A stretch of DNA of 64,000 nucleotides. It comes from Paguma larvata. Its lineage: Eukaryota > Chordata > Mammalia > Carnivora > Viverridae. The notes beneath the pieces are model-generated. The model did not search any database. It was not told the origin of the DNA and saw only the letters and a list, made by a program, of their open reading frames with translations. The DNA is taken from NCBI GenBank assembly GCA_030068075.1, contig CM057843.1, positions 16,635,370-16,699,369 of the forward strand. Reading direction: 5' to 3'. A program made the translations under genes and the position numbers. Positions 53,732-63,577 of this stretch are shown here, piece by piece. Position 1 is the stretch's first letter, and every line of letters begins with the position of its first letter.

Positions 53732-53904
53732 AGAACCATGGGCTTCCCTCCTAATTCTCCCAGGATGGGATCGTATGTCTGATCGTCACCCTTTAGGACT
53801 TACAGTGACTCCAAGATGCAGCCGGGCCGGTTCTCCGGGGCCTTCGAAGAGCTCGACCCTTGCCGGCTCCCGGCTTGCTCCGTGTTACAAGAGCAACGGT
53901 CAGC

Positions 53905-54120
53905 ATCTACCGGGTGCTTCTAAGGCAGCAAGCACTATTCTAAGCGTTTTGTGGGTATCATCCCATTGGTCTTCGCAACGACCCGATGAGATCTGTTTTA
54001 GAGATGAGGAAACTAAGGCACAGAAGGGTTCCGTCACCTGCTCAGGGGTGCAGAGCATGCAAATGCAGACTGGGATCGGAATCCAGGCTGCCAGACTCCA
54101 GAGCCCCTTAATCAGGAACT
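53905..54120 (-). mobile_element. MIR SINE
   Basis: CAAGCACTATTCTAAGCGTT, CCCGATGAGATCTGTTTTAG, AGATGAGGAAACTAAGGCAC and AGACTCCAGAGCCCC: a full reversed MIR. It overlaps the end of the 171-codon frame at 53643-54158, which argues against that frame being a gene. Confidence 0.92.
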
Positions 54121-54307
54121 CTCTGCTCTTTCCTTCCCCACCAGGAAGCTCCACGTGATTCCACGTCTTCCATTCAGGCCCTACTGCTAAAAGGCCCCCA
54201 AAGGAACCAGGGCATTCCCCTAAAACCAGCCTAAGATCCATCCACAAAGTCTTCTTATCCTATCCCAGGATTGATCTCTTTCAAAAAACAACTGTTAGCC
54301 CATTTAT

Positions 54308-54403
54308 TTTCTTTCTTTTTCCCTTTCTTCTTCCTCTTCTCCTTCTCCTTCTCCTTCTCCTCCTTCTCCTCCTCCTCCTCCTCCTCCTCCTGCTTCTTCT
54401 TCT
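54308..54403 (+). repeat. Polypyrimidine (TTC/CTC)n tract, SINE-tail derived
   Basis: Nearly pure C/T for about 95 bp, ending (CTC)n then CTTCTTCTTC, directly joined to the tail of the SINE at 54404. It probably arose by expansion of that tail. It produces the serine- and glutamate/glycine-rich shadow frames. Confidence 0.95.
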
Positions 54404-54596
54404 TTAAATTTATTTCTGAGAGACAGAGCATGAGCCAGGGAGGGGCAGAGAGAAAGACGGGGAGACACAGAATCCGAAGCAGGCTCTAGGCTCCGAGCTG
54501 TCAGCGGAGAGCCCAACGCAGGGATCAAACTCACAAACCATGAGATCACGACCTGAACCGAAGTCAGACGCCACCAACTGAGCCACTCAGGCACCC
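54404..54596 (-). mobile_element. SINEC, felid type
   Basis: GAAGCAGGCTCTAGGCTCCG, GAGCCCAACGCAGGGATCAA, head GAGCCACTCAGGCACCC. Its usual A tail is replaced by the pyrimidine tract (purine on its own strand). Confidence 0.94.
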
Positions 54597-54597
54597 T

Positions 54598-54907
54598 TGT
54601 CCATTTCTTTTAGAAGAAGCTAGGGCGTGCAGAGGCTCTCTCCGAAAGCTAACACTCCCTTGAAGGTGCCGTGGGATGACGCAGGTAGATTTCCCAAGGT
54701 CTGGGATATGCAGTTGGGATACCTCATGGTCACTTCTGTTTCTTTCCCAAATCTCCTCTTTTTAAAGGAGGGGAAAAAGTACTCTGGGCTCATTTTGCTT
54801 TGAGCAGCTAAGTAAACAAGAACCCATATGATTCTGTAAGAATCAGCAGTGCTGTGGACATACAGGGAGTCTAAATTCCTACGTAAGAAAGGAACTTTTC
54901 TCTAAAT
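54598..54907. other. Single-copy DNA
   Basis: No repeat or exon is recognised. Confidence 0.4.
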
Positions 54908-55030
54908 CAGTGGTTCTGGACACCGGCAATAAAAACACTGCTGGAAAGAACACAAGCCAAGGCATCTGTGTTATAAAACATAAAATCTCTCTAGGTGATT
55001 CTAGTGTGCAATTCTGGTCGCAAACCACTG
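54908..55030 (+). mobile_element. MER5-type hAT relic
   Basis: It begins CAGTGGTTCTGGACACCGG and ends GATTCTAGTGTGCAATTCTG, CAAACCACTG. Terminal inverted repeats CAGTGGTT / AACCACTG are visible. The middle is diverged. Confidence 0.65.
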
Positions 55031-55494
55031 ACCGAAGGGAAAGTATAGCAAAGACACAGACCCGCTGAAAGGTTCCCTGTTATTTATCTTACCAAACAGA
55101 ACATGTAATTATAGACTGAAGTGTATGCGGTCTGGTGAGCTCACAGCACTCGGGTCTTGTACAACAAGGCTGGGTATGTGTAGGTGTGTCTGTGTGTGTG
55201 TGAGGGAGGGGCGGGGGAGAGAGAGAGACAGAGGGAGACACACAGAGAGAACGTGATGTATTTGCTTTGCACTTGCTAACTACAAGATCCTGTCCAAGGA
55301 GCAATCCTACAAACTTTTAGGTGGCATAAAATTCTCTTGGTGTTTTTATTTTGTAATAATAAATATTAACTTTCATTGAACTGAAGAAAGAGGGGACGGA
55401 GTGAATCTGCAGAAATTGTCACCACGCGAACTCTAGATCCTAATAAATGCCTTCACGGTTCGGCAGGAAGATTTCCACCCACAAAAAGAGTGGA
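55031..55494. other. Single-copy DNA with TG/GA low complexity
   Basis: TG-rich then purine-rich stretch at 55170-55250. Otherwise unassigned. Confidence 0.5.
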
Positions 55495-55669
55495 GGGGCG
55501 CCTGGGCGGCTCGGTCGGTTAAGCGTCTGACTTCGGCTCAGATCATGATCTTGCGGTTCATGGGTTCAAGACCCTCATTGGGCTCTGTGCCAGCAGCTCA
55601 GAGCCTGGAGTCAGCTTCGGATTCTGTCTCCCTCTCTCTCTGCCCCTCCCCTGCTCATGCTCTGTCTCT
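55495..55669 (+). mobile_element. SINEC, felid type, missing its tail (arm 1 of inverted pair)
   Basis: Head GGGGCGCCTGGGCGGCTCGG through the CT segment to CATGCTCTGTCTCTC, then an abrupt change into a minus-strand SINE. No A tail is present. Confidence 0.95.
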
Positions 55670-55767
55670 CCAGGCTCTTAGGTGCCATCACAGAGCCCGA
55701 TGGGGGCTGTCAGATCATGACCTGAGCTGAAGTCAGATGCTCAACCACTTGAGCCACCCAGGCACCC
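55670..55767 (-). mobile_element. SINEC head half, missing its tail (arm 2 of inverted pair)
   Basis: It begins inside the middle of a SINE (CCAGGCTCT, then ATCACAGAGCCCGATGGGGG) and ends GAGCCACCCAGGCACCC. It lacks tail and CT region and directly abuts arm 1. Confidence 0.93.
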
Positions 55768-55898
55768 TTATTTTATTACATTTTATATAAAATATAATGT
55801 AAAATAAAATATAAAATATAATGTAACACCACATTGTAATATTATATATAACATTATATACTAATACTAACGTATGATAAGTATACAAAGTAATATAT
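55768..55898 (+). repeat. AT-rich low-complexity region
   Basis: Repeated ATATAATGTAA-like units (AAAATATAATGTAA occurs twice) and TATATA runs. Confidence 0.85.
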
Positions 55899-55927
55899 AG
55901 CATGGTCATCTCCTCCTTCCTCTGTTA

Positions 55928-55951
55928 GTTTTGTTGTTGTTGTTGTTGTTG
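55928..55951 (+). repeat. (GTT)n microsatellite
   Basis: About seven GTT units followed by a G-run. Confidence 0.95.
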
Positions 55952-55974
55952 GGGGGGTCTGTATTAGTGTATTT

Positions 55975-56300
55975 ATATTTTTGGAATGAACTTTAGAATC
56001 ATTGATTTGTCAAAAATCGTTTGCCATTTTTAACGCAATTGCATTAGCTTACAGGATCATTTGAGAATCAATATGCTTTCAATACTGAGTATTCCAATCA
56101 AATATACCCCTCCATTTTTTCTACTAACCTTATATCTTGTGGGCTAGTCTTGAAATGCCTAAGTATTTTATACCTGTTTCTGTGGTACGTTAACACTTTC
56201 CCTATTCTAATTGTTTTATTGTCCTTATATAGAAACACTAGTATTTGTATTTTAAATGTTTATTTATTTGTTTGGAGAAAGAGAAAGCTAGCAGGAGAGG

Positions 56301-56338
<38 letters not shown>

Positions 56339-56588
56339 ATCCCAAGCAGGCTCCATGCCGTGAGCACAGAGCTCGATCCCATGAACTGACATCGTGACCT
56401 GAGCCAAAATCAAGAGTCGAATGCTTAACCGACTGAGCCAACCAGGCGCCCCAAGAAACACTAATAAATTTTCTAGCTTAATATTCTTTATTATTCTAAT
56501 AATTATTCATTCGCTTTTCTTGAGTGTTCTATGATTAGAAAAAAAATCTTATTTCTAATAATTCTGTGTATTTCTTTTCAATATGTAC
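55975..56588 (-). mobile_element. L1 LINE fragment (ORF2 RT region), SINE-interrupted
   Basis: Reversed RT-region landmarks: TTGGAATGAACTTTAGAATC, AATCAATATGC, ACTGAGTATTCCAATC, TACCCCTCCATTTTTTCTAC, TGCCTAAGTATTTTATACC and TTATATAGAAACACTAG. The order fits a minus-strand L1. Its right edge is replaced by the polypyrimidine tract. Confidence 0.8.
56241..56453 (-). mobile_element. SINEC, older type
   Basis: TSD AGAAACACTA is exact at 56231-56240 and 56454-56463. It contains a (GA)n run at 56306-56335. Head GAGCCAACCAGGCGCCCC. Confidence 0.95.
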
Positions 56589-56790
56589 AATTCTTTCTTC
56601 TTTTTCTTTTCCCCCTTTTCTCCTTCCCCTTCCTTTTCTTTTACTCCTTTTTCTCCTTCTTCTTCTCCTCCTCCTTCTCCTCTTCTTCCTTTTCCACTTC
56701 CTCTTTCTTCCTTCTTCTTCTTCCCTCTCCTTCTTCTTCCCTCTTCTTCTCCTTCTCTTCCTCCTTCCCCACCTCTTCCTCCTTCCTTTG
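56589..56790 (+). repeat. 200-bp polypyrimidine tract
   Basis: Almost exclusively C and T for about 200 bp, rich in TTC, CTT and CTCC, with only one or two purines. It accounts for the overlapping phenylalanine/serine-rich plus frames and the arginine/lysine-rich minus frame. Confidence 0.97.
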
Positions 56791-57254
56791 GTTTGATTGT
56801 GTTGGCTAGCTCTTCCAGAAAATGTCATGTTGCTCCATCAAACTCAGTGGCTTAAAGCAGCCATCACTTGCTTATACTCCAGGTTGCTCTGCACACTAGC
56901 AAGTGTTGATTGCCCTAAGTTGGGCTAGGCTGACTCTGCTCCAGGCTGAGGTTAGATTCCGGTGGGGAATTTGATTTACTCTTGATTTATTTTGTGTTTA
57001 TATTCAGAAGTGTGCCTCTCAGCTACCAATGTTTAAGCCAGCATGAGTCTTCTGTTATTTGGAACCCAAAGCATCTAGATTAACTTGTGCCAGAAGACTC
57101 ATCACTATACTTGTATAAACGCTGCCCAGAAATCCCATATAGACCTCCAGTAGCCCCTGGTTGCCACTTCCGTGATTTTTTTCTCGGGCTCCCTCCACTA
57201 ACATTAAGCAGTCCTTATCTCCTTCCTTTCCTCAGAGGGCTGTGTCCTCTAGTC
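56791..57254. other. Probable old repeat, then single-copy DNA
   Basis: AAACTCAGTGGCTTAAAGCA with GGCTGACTCTGCTCCAGGCT resembles an old mammalian LTR- or transposon-like consensus that I cannot name. The rest is unassigned. Confidence 0.4.
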
Positions 57255-57420
57255 CAGTGTTTCTCACACTTCAACGTGCATTCTGATCACCCAGAAGTCT
57301 TATTAAAGTATGGTTTCTGATTCAGCAGTTCCGGTGGGGGGGGAGGCTGAGATTTTGTATTTATCACAAACTCTCAGGTGATACTGGTTTATAGACTCTG
57401 CATTGAATAGCAAAGCTTTA
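57255..57420 (+). mobile_element. MER5-type hAT relic
   Basis: CAGTGTTTCTCACACTTCAA, CGTGCATTCTGATCACCCAG, GTTTCTGATTCAGCAGTTCC and CTCTCAGGTGATACTGG follow MER5A. Confidence 0.82.
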
Positions 57421-57749
57421 GACTACAACAACGGGATAAATTTACTCACCTTTTAAAAAATAATTATATGCCATAGATGTGTAGGGGACCCAAGAGGGTG
57501 AGAAGATGTGGGCTAGGTCGAGGTTCTGCAGCTGGTTCCCCTCTCAGCTTTAATTTTCACACATTGGAAATTGGAAAAATCAAAGGCGCATCAGAAGGGG
57601 TGTGAACACCTGCACATAAAGCGTTCGAATGAAAGATGTCGTTCATTCTTTATAATTCATAAGGATGATGGTCAGTATTCCCCAGGGAATGTATTTTTCT
57701 GCAACACTGCTATATGAGTAAGTAGCTAGAAAGTTAGGACTAAAAAGGA
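57421..57749. other. Single-copy DNA
   Basis: Nothing recognised. Confidence 0.4.
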
Positions 57750-57826
57750 GAGAACTGATGTAAAATGCCAACTACTGTGCCTGGTATGCACACGGTAGTA
57801 GATGTTAGCTATTGTTAGCTCTTGCC
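57750..57826 (+). mobile_element. MIR 3'-end fragment
   Basis: CTGTGCCTGGTATGCACACG, then GTAGTAGATGTTAGCTATTG is the 3' end of MIR. A SINE is inserted directly after it. Confidence 0.7.
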
Positions 57827-58033
57827 TTTTTTTTTAATGTTTATTTATTTTTGAGAGAGAGAGAGCAAGTTGGGAGGGGGGGCATGCAGGCAAGGCAAAG
57901 AGAGAATCCGAAGCAAACTCCAGGCTCCAAGCCGTCAGCACAGAGCCCGACACGGGGCTTGAACCCATGTACCGTGAGACCATGACCTGATTGAAAGTCA
58001 GATGCTTAACCGATTGAGCCACCCAGGCGCCCC
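57827..58033 (-). mobile_element. SINEC, felid type with shortened CT region
   Basis: TSD AGCTCTTGCC at 57817-57826 and 58034-58043. Head GAGCCACCCAGGCGCCCC. Confidence 0.95.
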
Positions 58034-58157
58034 AGCTCTTGCCATTTTTATCAAATATTTATTAAATTTTGTACGATTGGGTAAGGACAAAGCTGTGCTT
58101 TCTAGATGAGTCTTGCGGAGGGACTGTCACTTTATTCTCTTCATTACTCCCATCTGG

Positions 58158-58182
58158 TGTTGTGTGTTGTGTGTTGTGTGTT
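58158..58182 (+). repeat. (GTGTTGT)n 7-bp tandem repeat
   Basis: About three and a half units of GTGTTGT. Confidence 0.85.
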
Positions 58183-58264
58183 TGTTCTCTGAATGGTTGA
58201 CCATGTCACAAGAAAGGAGAATACGGAATGAAAAGGATGACCACCAATCGGAGAATGTTACTGT

Positions 58265-58760
58265 CTGCATCAGTCAGTATTCCTCAAGCTGCAAAGAGCA
58301 ACGCCCTCCTCCCCTCACCCCCACCTCATCCCTGACTACTGGATTTGTTTTAAGTAACAGGGAACACTTACTATGTCACTTAACAAAAAAGATCAGTGAA
58401 TTCAGAGGCTGGATGGGTTTTCCGTCTCTCCTACCCTTCTTTTTTGTTGTGTTGGTTATGACTCATCCTAGTATGATGACTTCAGTGACGCCGTGATGGC
58501 GCTTCCAGACGAACCAATGTCAAGGGGAGAGTGAGGCTCCTTGTCTGCATTCCCCGATTTCGGGTGGAGGAAATCCTTCGAAAAAATGCCCCGAAGACAT
58601 ACTCTTGTCTCATACTGGTCAGAACTGAATCGCATGCCCCCTTTTTAAGCCAAATCCCCCGGCAAACAGAACGGGGTCACCAGGCTTGTCTATACAGTCC
58701 GTTCAGGACTTCCCCGCTCTGTCACGCGGTGTCACGTGGGGAAGGGTGGAGAGCAGAACA
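58265..58760 (+). mobile_element. Medium-reiterated repeat, family not named, copy 3
   Basis: CTGCATCAGTCAGTATTCCT, CAAGCTGCAAAGAGCAACGC and GATTTGTTTTAAGTAACAGG follow the 5' part of the family seen at 18055-18600, then CTCTGTCACGCGGTGTCACG near its 3' part. The 127- and 95-codon frames here lie largely within it. Confidence 0.5.
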
Positions 58761-58955
58761 CGGAGTCAAGCATACAAGAAGGAGGGATGAGCTTCGGGGC
58801 ACAGACAGAGCCGGGTAGAGTTCTAAACATGAAGGGAGCTGATCAAATCTTTATAGTGGCAAACACCTCTGAATCTCCCACCTAGGACAGGAGTCCTTTC
58901 CTGAGGCAGCCATCTCTAATATTTGTCATCTCCTGTTTAAATTTTTAGTGAGCAG

Positions 58956-59163
58956 TGGGGCGCCTGGATGGCTCAGTCGACTTCAGCTCAGGTCATGATC
59001 TCACTGTTTGTGAGTTCGAGCCCCCCCATGGGTCTCTGTGCTGATGGCTCAGAACCTGGAGCCTGCTTCAGTTACTGTGTCTCCCCCTCTCTCTCTCTGC
59101 CCCTTCCCCACTTGTGTTCTGTCTGTCTCCCTCTCTCTCAAAAATAAATAAACATTTAAAAAA
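58956..59163 (+). mobile_element. SINEC, felid type with head deletion
   Basis: TSD TTTAAATTTTTAGTGAGCAG (58936-58955) and TTTAAATTCTTAGTGACCAG (59164-59183). The head reads GGCTCAGTCGACTTCAGCTC, missing the usual GTTAAGCGTCC. Confidence 0.96.
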
Positions 59164-59183
59164 TTTAAATTCTTAGTGACCAG

Positions 59184-59916
59184 GAGCTTAATTATTTTGA
59201 AAATTTTTGGCCTCTTCTCCCCTTATGGTCCCTTACGCACACCCTCACCTAGGCATCAAAGGGGCTTTTACACCAGGAATACCAAGCCCTTGGAAAGAGG
59301 TGTCACTCTTAGCTTCTGATGGTGGCAAGGATGCCCAGCTTGTGCGTGGGGAGGGTTAGCTGGGGGCAGGCACGATCTCAGAGCCTCAGCCGTGCTCTCC
59401 TCTGTGTGCGTGTCTGTGTCAGACCCCTTATGACTCAACTCGTATTGGACACGCTGACTTCCTTGTCACGTAACTTCCGCTGATGTTTTATCAACATCCT
59501 CTTCCGGATGTCATGCCAACATGGCACCTTAAAGTTGTTGAAAATGGGCCACTTTAAAAGACTCATCTCTCTTCTCACTTTGCTTTTCACTGCCACCAGA
59601 AAACACCCCCCAGCCCTCACCTCCACCAAATGCCACCGTATCTAACCCTCTCAGATGAATCGGGAAAGCTTCGGGGTCTTGCAACACCGGATTCAGGAGT
59701 CAGTGAAAATATGACCCTTTCACTCTGAACTCTGAGTAAATCAATTGACCCTCCATTGCTCCTCATTCTTAGATATGTACACGTCTAGAGAGATTTAAGT
59801 CCCGACCTTCTACTTGCTTCCAGAGTAGTTCCCCTTTGTTCAGTGGCCTCGGAAAATTCACACCACATTTATTTTCTTGCTCTAGAGCCTTCTCGGAAGT
59901 TTCAGAGGTAGTCGAT
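59184..59916. other. Single-copy DNA
   Basis: A faint MIR-like order around 59690-59790 is too weak to call. No exon is recognised. Confidence 0.4.
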
Positions 59917-59924
59917 TATCCGTT

Positions 59925-60153
59925 TTTTGTTTGTTTAAATTTTTTTTAATGTTTATTTATTTTTGAGACAGAGAGAGATAGAGCATGAGTGGGTGAGGGG
60001 CAGAGAGGGAGGGAGACACAGAATGTGAAGCAGGCTCCAGGCTCTGAGCTGTCAGCACAGAGCCCGATGCGGGGCTCGAACTCACAGACCGCGAGATCAT
60101 CATGACCTGAGCTGAAGTCGGACGCTCAACCGACTGCGCCACCCAGGCGCCCC
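59925..60153 (-). mobile_element. SINEC, felid type
   Basis: TSD TATCCGTT at 59917-59924 and 60154-60161. Near-consensus with a 3-bp duplication (GAGATCATCATGACC). Confidence 0.96.
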
Positions 60154-60161
60154 TATCCGTT

Positions 60162-60864
60162 CTAAGATGGAGGAGAAATAACAATGGTATTAACTTCACT
60201 GCTGTGTGCTCTCACCTTTGAAAGCAGGCATTTTTCAAAAGGGCAACATTAAGAGCTCAGCCTCCCAACGAAGTTAGGTTTCCCATAATTACGTCCATCA
60301 CTTAAAAAAAAAAGTTGCAAAGAAAGTTTATCATTTCAGGAAGCTTCTGCTAAATATGTTGTGTTGTGATGCTCTGGAACCGTTGCTGGCTTTGCTTTTT
60401 TTGCATCATCGCCTCTCTCTAAAGACAACGGCTCCATGAAGGTCAAGAGAAGAAGGGGGGTCAAGACGCTAATCTTGGCTGGCCATGCTTTATGGAAATG
60501 AGATTGCCAATGTGTGTAGCTCACATGGCCTTGTTCAAGAGAAGCTCACTGACGGTCTGGGTTGCAGGGAGGGCAAAAGACCTCTGTGCTTCCCACTGCC
60601 TGCCCAGCCATCCATCAGAGGAACTGTGGCTGTCTCTACAGGCTTTGCAGCCACAGGGAAGCTACAGGTACCTGTCTTTCTAACAGTGTTTATTGTTTCA
60701 AGCTGCCTCACAGTGCTGCTGTCACAGTGCTGCTGGCATGTCCTCTAAACAGAAGCTTCTCACTCCAATCTCCCCATGATGATGAGCAAAACCTGGGTGA
60801 CATGGTTTTCATGGGTGGGGGAGGTATAGTTCTCCTTCAAACAAACCCTGAATCGGACTCTACA
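60162..60864. other. Single-copy DNA with a 14-bp tandem duplication
   Basis: TCACAGTGCTGCTG is exactly duplicated at 60708-60721 and 60722-60735. Frames at 60485-60748, 60492-60683 and 60562-60996 overlap in all three plus frames and show no family motif. Confidence 0.4.
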
Positions 60865-61075
60865 CCCAGACTTTGGTGTCCATCCAGATTCCCTGGGAAG
60901 CCTGCCGAAACGGCAGAACAGAGAGGCTCATCTCTACAAAGAGGCTTATCTCTAGATAATTGGACTCAGAAAGTTTGCATGGAGTTCCGAATCTGAATTT
61001 TAAACTTAAAATACCAGCAGGTGAATCTGAGAAGGCTGCAAAGAAGAACCATTTTGAGAAACACTGCCCTACAGC
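60865..61075 (+). mobile_element. MER5-type hAT relic
   Basis: CAGACTTTGGTGTCCATCCA, GATTCCCTGGGAAGCCTG, CGAATCTGAATTTTAAACTT and CATTTTGAGAAACACTGC are in MER5 order, with a roughly 60-bp unrelated insertion in the middle. Confidence 0.6.
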
Positions 61076-61829
61076 CTTGGGCTCGAGGACCAACATCAGG
61101 ATTGAGAGCTCCTGTCATTACAGTGTCTCTGCACAGGTATTTGCCCACCTGCGTTACAAGTTTGGTGGCCCAGTTCACAGATGAGGGGAGTGAGGCATCC
61201 AGAGGTTAGGACGTTGGCTCAAGGGCTCACTGCCAACACCACCTGCTCCTGGGCATGACCTTGAGTCTGCCTTGCTCCACAGCCCGTGCTCTTGGGTCTG
61301 GGTCACACCGTCTCCCAACTAATGCCCACTCGTGTCCAGAACTGGCCTCTGAAGAGACGAAGATGAATGAAATAGTGTTCATTTCAAGAACTCATTCCAG
61401 TGAGTTTTGAGGGCTTGGTTTCCAGATATGGGAAAGCAGCTTGCCCAGTGACAGACAGCGTCACAACTGGGAAACAAAACCGCCTGGACCTATTTCACCA
61501 GTGCCAGGATGATGAATTGAGGACATTCCCTGTTTGGCTTATAAGCCGCCTTGCTGGCTTTGAAGGACCTCCCATGTGGTTTAGACCACGGGGACTCTGG
61601 ATGGTGCTCCATTCTTTTCTAAGCATGGAGTCTACTTTGGATGATGCTAAACTCCTCAGTGCATACCTAATGTGTGGCATTGTGTGCTGAACCAAATAAC
61701 GTGGTTGATGTGGAAGCACTTTGGAAAAATGAAAGCACTGTGCACACAAATTGTGGAAGTGTTGTCAAAGGTCCTGCCCAATTAGCTTGACCAAAGCTGT
61801 GCTTGGAACCACATGGTGACCATCTGCCG
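61076..61829. other. Single-copy DNA with a possible MIR scrap
   Basis: CCAGTTCACAGATGAGGGGA with GTGAGGCATCCAGAGGTTAG (61170-61210) looks like a reversed MIR core. No exon is recognised. Frames at 61400-61690 and 61495-61749 are on opposite strands of the same DNA. Confidence 0.4.
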
Positions 61830-62235
61830 AATATCCACTGTAGACCAGGCACAGCCTCAGGACTTCTTCACCTATCTTCCCACGTGTGTCTTTTTAATTT
61901 AATTAATTTACTTATTTCGAGAGAGAGACAGAGAGAGAGGGAGAGAGAGGGAGCACAGGGGAGGGGCAGAGAGAGATGGAGAGAGAGAATCCCAAGCATG
62001 CTCTGCACTGTCAGCATGGAGCCTGATGCGGGGCTTGAACTCACGAACCATGAGATCATGACCTGAGCTGAAATTAAGAGTTGGGTGCCTAACCGACTTA
62101 GCCTCCCAGGTGCCCACTTACGTGTGTCTTCACAATAATCCTCAGCATTTTACAGAAGAGGAAACTGAGACTCAGAAAGGACATACGGCTAGTAAATGGT
62201 GGTGATGGGGGCTGAGCCCAAGTCCTGAGCCTTTA
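61830..62235 (-). mobile_element. MIR SINE split by a SINEC
   Basis: The left part is ATCCACTGTAGACCAGGCAC with CTTCACCTATCTTCC. The right part is CTTCACAATAATCCTCAGCA, TTTACAGAAGAGGAAACTGA, GGACATACGGCTAGTAAATG and CTGAGCCCAAGTCC. Together they make a full reversed MIR. Confidence 0.88.
61893..62119 (-). mobile_element. SINEC, older type
   Basis: TSD ACGTGTGTCTT at 61882-61892 and 62120-62130, inside the MIR. The middle is AATCCCAAGCATGCTCTGCA, with GGGGCTTGAACTCACGAACC. Confidence 0.95.
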
Positions 62236-62711
62236 TGTTTTTAAACACGGTACGCCTTTTGCTCATTGCACTTAATATATTTATTTTTAAGATAGAGGGG
62301 GCCTTTGAGATGATGGAGTTCGACCTTATTCTATTGTAGAAATCGGCTCTAGATCGTCCTCTGAACGGTAATTGCCTTCTCCTTGCACACCTTCAGAAGT
62401 GGGCACTCTTCACCTCACGGGTAACCTTCCACTTCCCTCTTGCTTGCAGGGTCAAGTGCAACCTTCCCAGGCACCCGTATCTTGCCCCCCACTTAACCTT
62501 TCAACTCTATTCCCACCATTCCTTTAGAGACACATTAGTCCACTGCTGTCTACTAAGTTGGCTACATGCATTCCCAATTTCTGCTATTGGGGAAACCCAC
62601 ATGTGGGCAATCCTTTTCTTCTCTGTGTTTGTCTGAGTCTGATCATCCTCAAGTCCAGTATCAAGACTTTGCCTTGGGCAAAGGGGATGCTACCTTGGCT
62701 TTATATTTTAG
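62236..62711. other. Single-copy DNA
   Basis: No clear repeat. Around 62300 a stretch (GGGCCTTTGAGATGATGGAG) faintly resembles an old mammalian repeat. Confidence 0.4.
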
Positions 62712-62948
62712 ACTGGGAGTTGGAAAACTCCAGCCCATGGGCCAGGTCTGACCCCCTATCTTGCTTTTCTTTTTTAAATAAAGTTTTATTGAAACACAGC
62801 TACACTCATTAATTTATGTATTGTCCGTGGCTACTACGGTGCTACAGTGGCAGAGTTGAGTCATTTGTGAAAGAGGCTATCTGGCTCGTGAAACCTAAAA
62901 TATTTACCTTCTGGCCACTTACAGAAAAAAAATTGCCAGTCTATGCTT
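62712..62948 (+). mobile_element. hAT-type non-autonomous DNA transposon relic, copy 3
   Basis: GGGAGTTGGAAAACTCCAGC, TAAATAAAGTTTTATTGAAA, CACAGCTACACTCATTAATT, GGCAGAGTTGAGTCATTTGT, AAACCTAAAATATTTACCTT and AAAAAATTGCCAGTC follow the same consensus as 23214-23417, full length. Confidence 0.88.
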
Positions 62949-63577
62949 CTGAAGACCCCACATACCACAGACTTGCACAAAAATGAATTTATTAATAAGC
63001 AAGTGGGTCCTTCTCAGTCCAGACAAATTGCTTAACCGTAACTCTGAGCATCTGCTTTCGGGACCAAGGATGTTCAGACCCCAGGGAGATGCGTCTCTCC
63101 ATCCCTTCATCTAGAGTCTTGTAATGGATGTGTCTAAACTCTGTGGAGGCTTTTGGCTTGTGCTGTTGCCAACTACACCTTCGAGAGCAGGGAGACTTTA
63201 AGCAATAGGAATGTCAAGGTGAAAGAGAAGAGTAATTAATTTATCAAAATCTTTGTCTAATCTATAGCATCAATGAAATGAATTGTTTGTCATAAAGTAT
63301 AATTTCTCAGTAGTACCCAACGTCCTTTTGTTTTGGAATACTCATCAATTCGTGTGGTCTTTCTGGTAGTTGCACATGGTGGCTAAGAAATATTTTGCTG
63401 TATTAAACAAGTCATATCATATTGGTCTAGACCAAAGGTGAATGAAGTACGATACTGATCCTTTACATAAACGTAAAGTTATACATATTCATTTGAGCTG
63501 CATTTATACTTTAATTTTTGGCTATTATGACTTTGCTAAATAAGCATTTGTTAAGTAGAGCACAGGGTGCTAGATGG
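62949..63577. other. Single-copy DNA
   Basis: No repeat or exon is recognised. Confidence 0.4.

Larger units (their letters stand above)
51717..53904. other. Repeat-free, GC- and CpG-rich block
   Basis: About 2.2 kb with no interspersed repeat. CpG is concentrated at 52440-52565 and 53157-53520. Overlapping open frames of 65-171 codons here (for example 53643-54158) are long because stop codons are rare in GC-rich DNA. None shows a domain I recognise. Confidence 0.5.

Noticed and set aside
53643..54158. 171-codon plus-strand open frame, the longest in the window
   Set aside because: It lies in GC-rich, stop-poor DNA, its last third is a reversed MIR, overlapping frames are open on the other strand (53900-54247), and no domain or signal sequence pattern is recognisable.
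56535..56828. Arginine/lysine/glutamate-rich minus frame and phenylalanine/serine-rich plus frames
   Set aside because: These are translations of the polypyrimidine tract at 56589-56790.
5712..60199. Many 60-100 codon frames with the phrase MAQSVKxPTSAQVMISRFVSSSPASGSVLTAQSLEPASDSVSPSLSA
   Set aside because: This apparent peptide family is a translation of the SINEC element itself and recurs at every felid-type copy. It is not a gene family. (Only a generic phrase is noted; each instance is a SINE shadow.)
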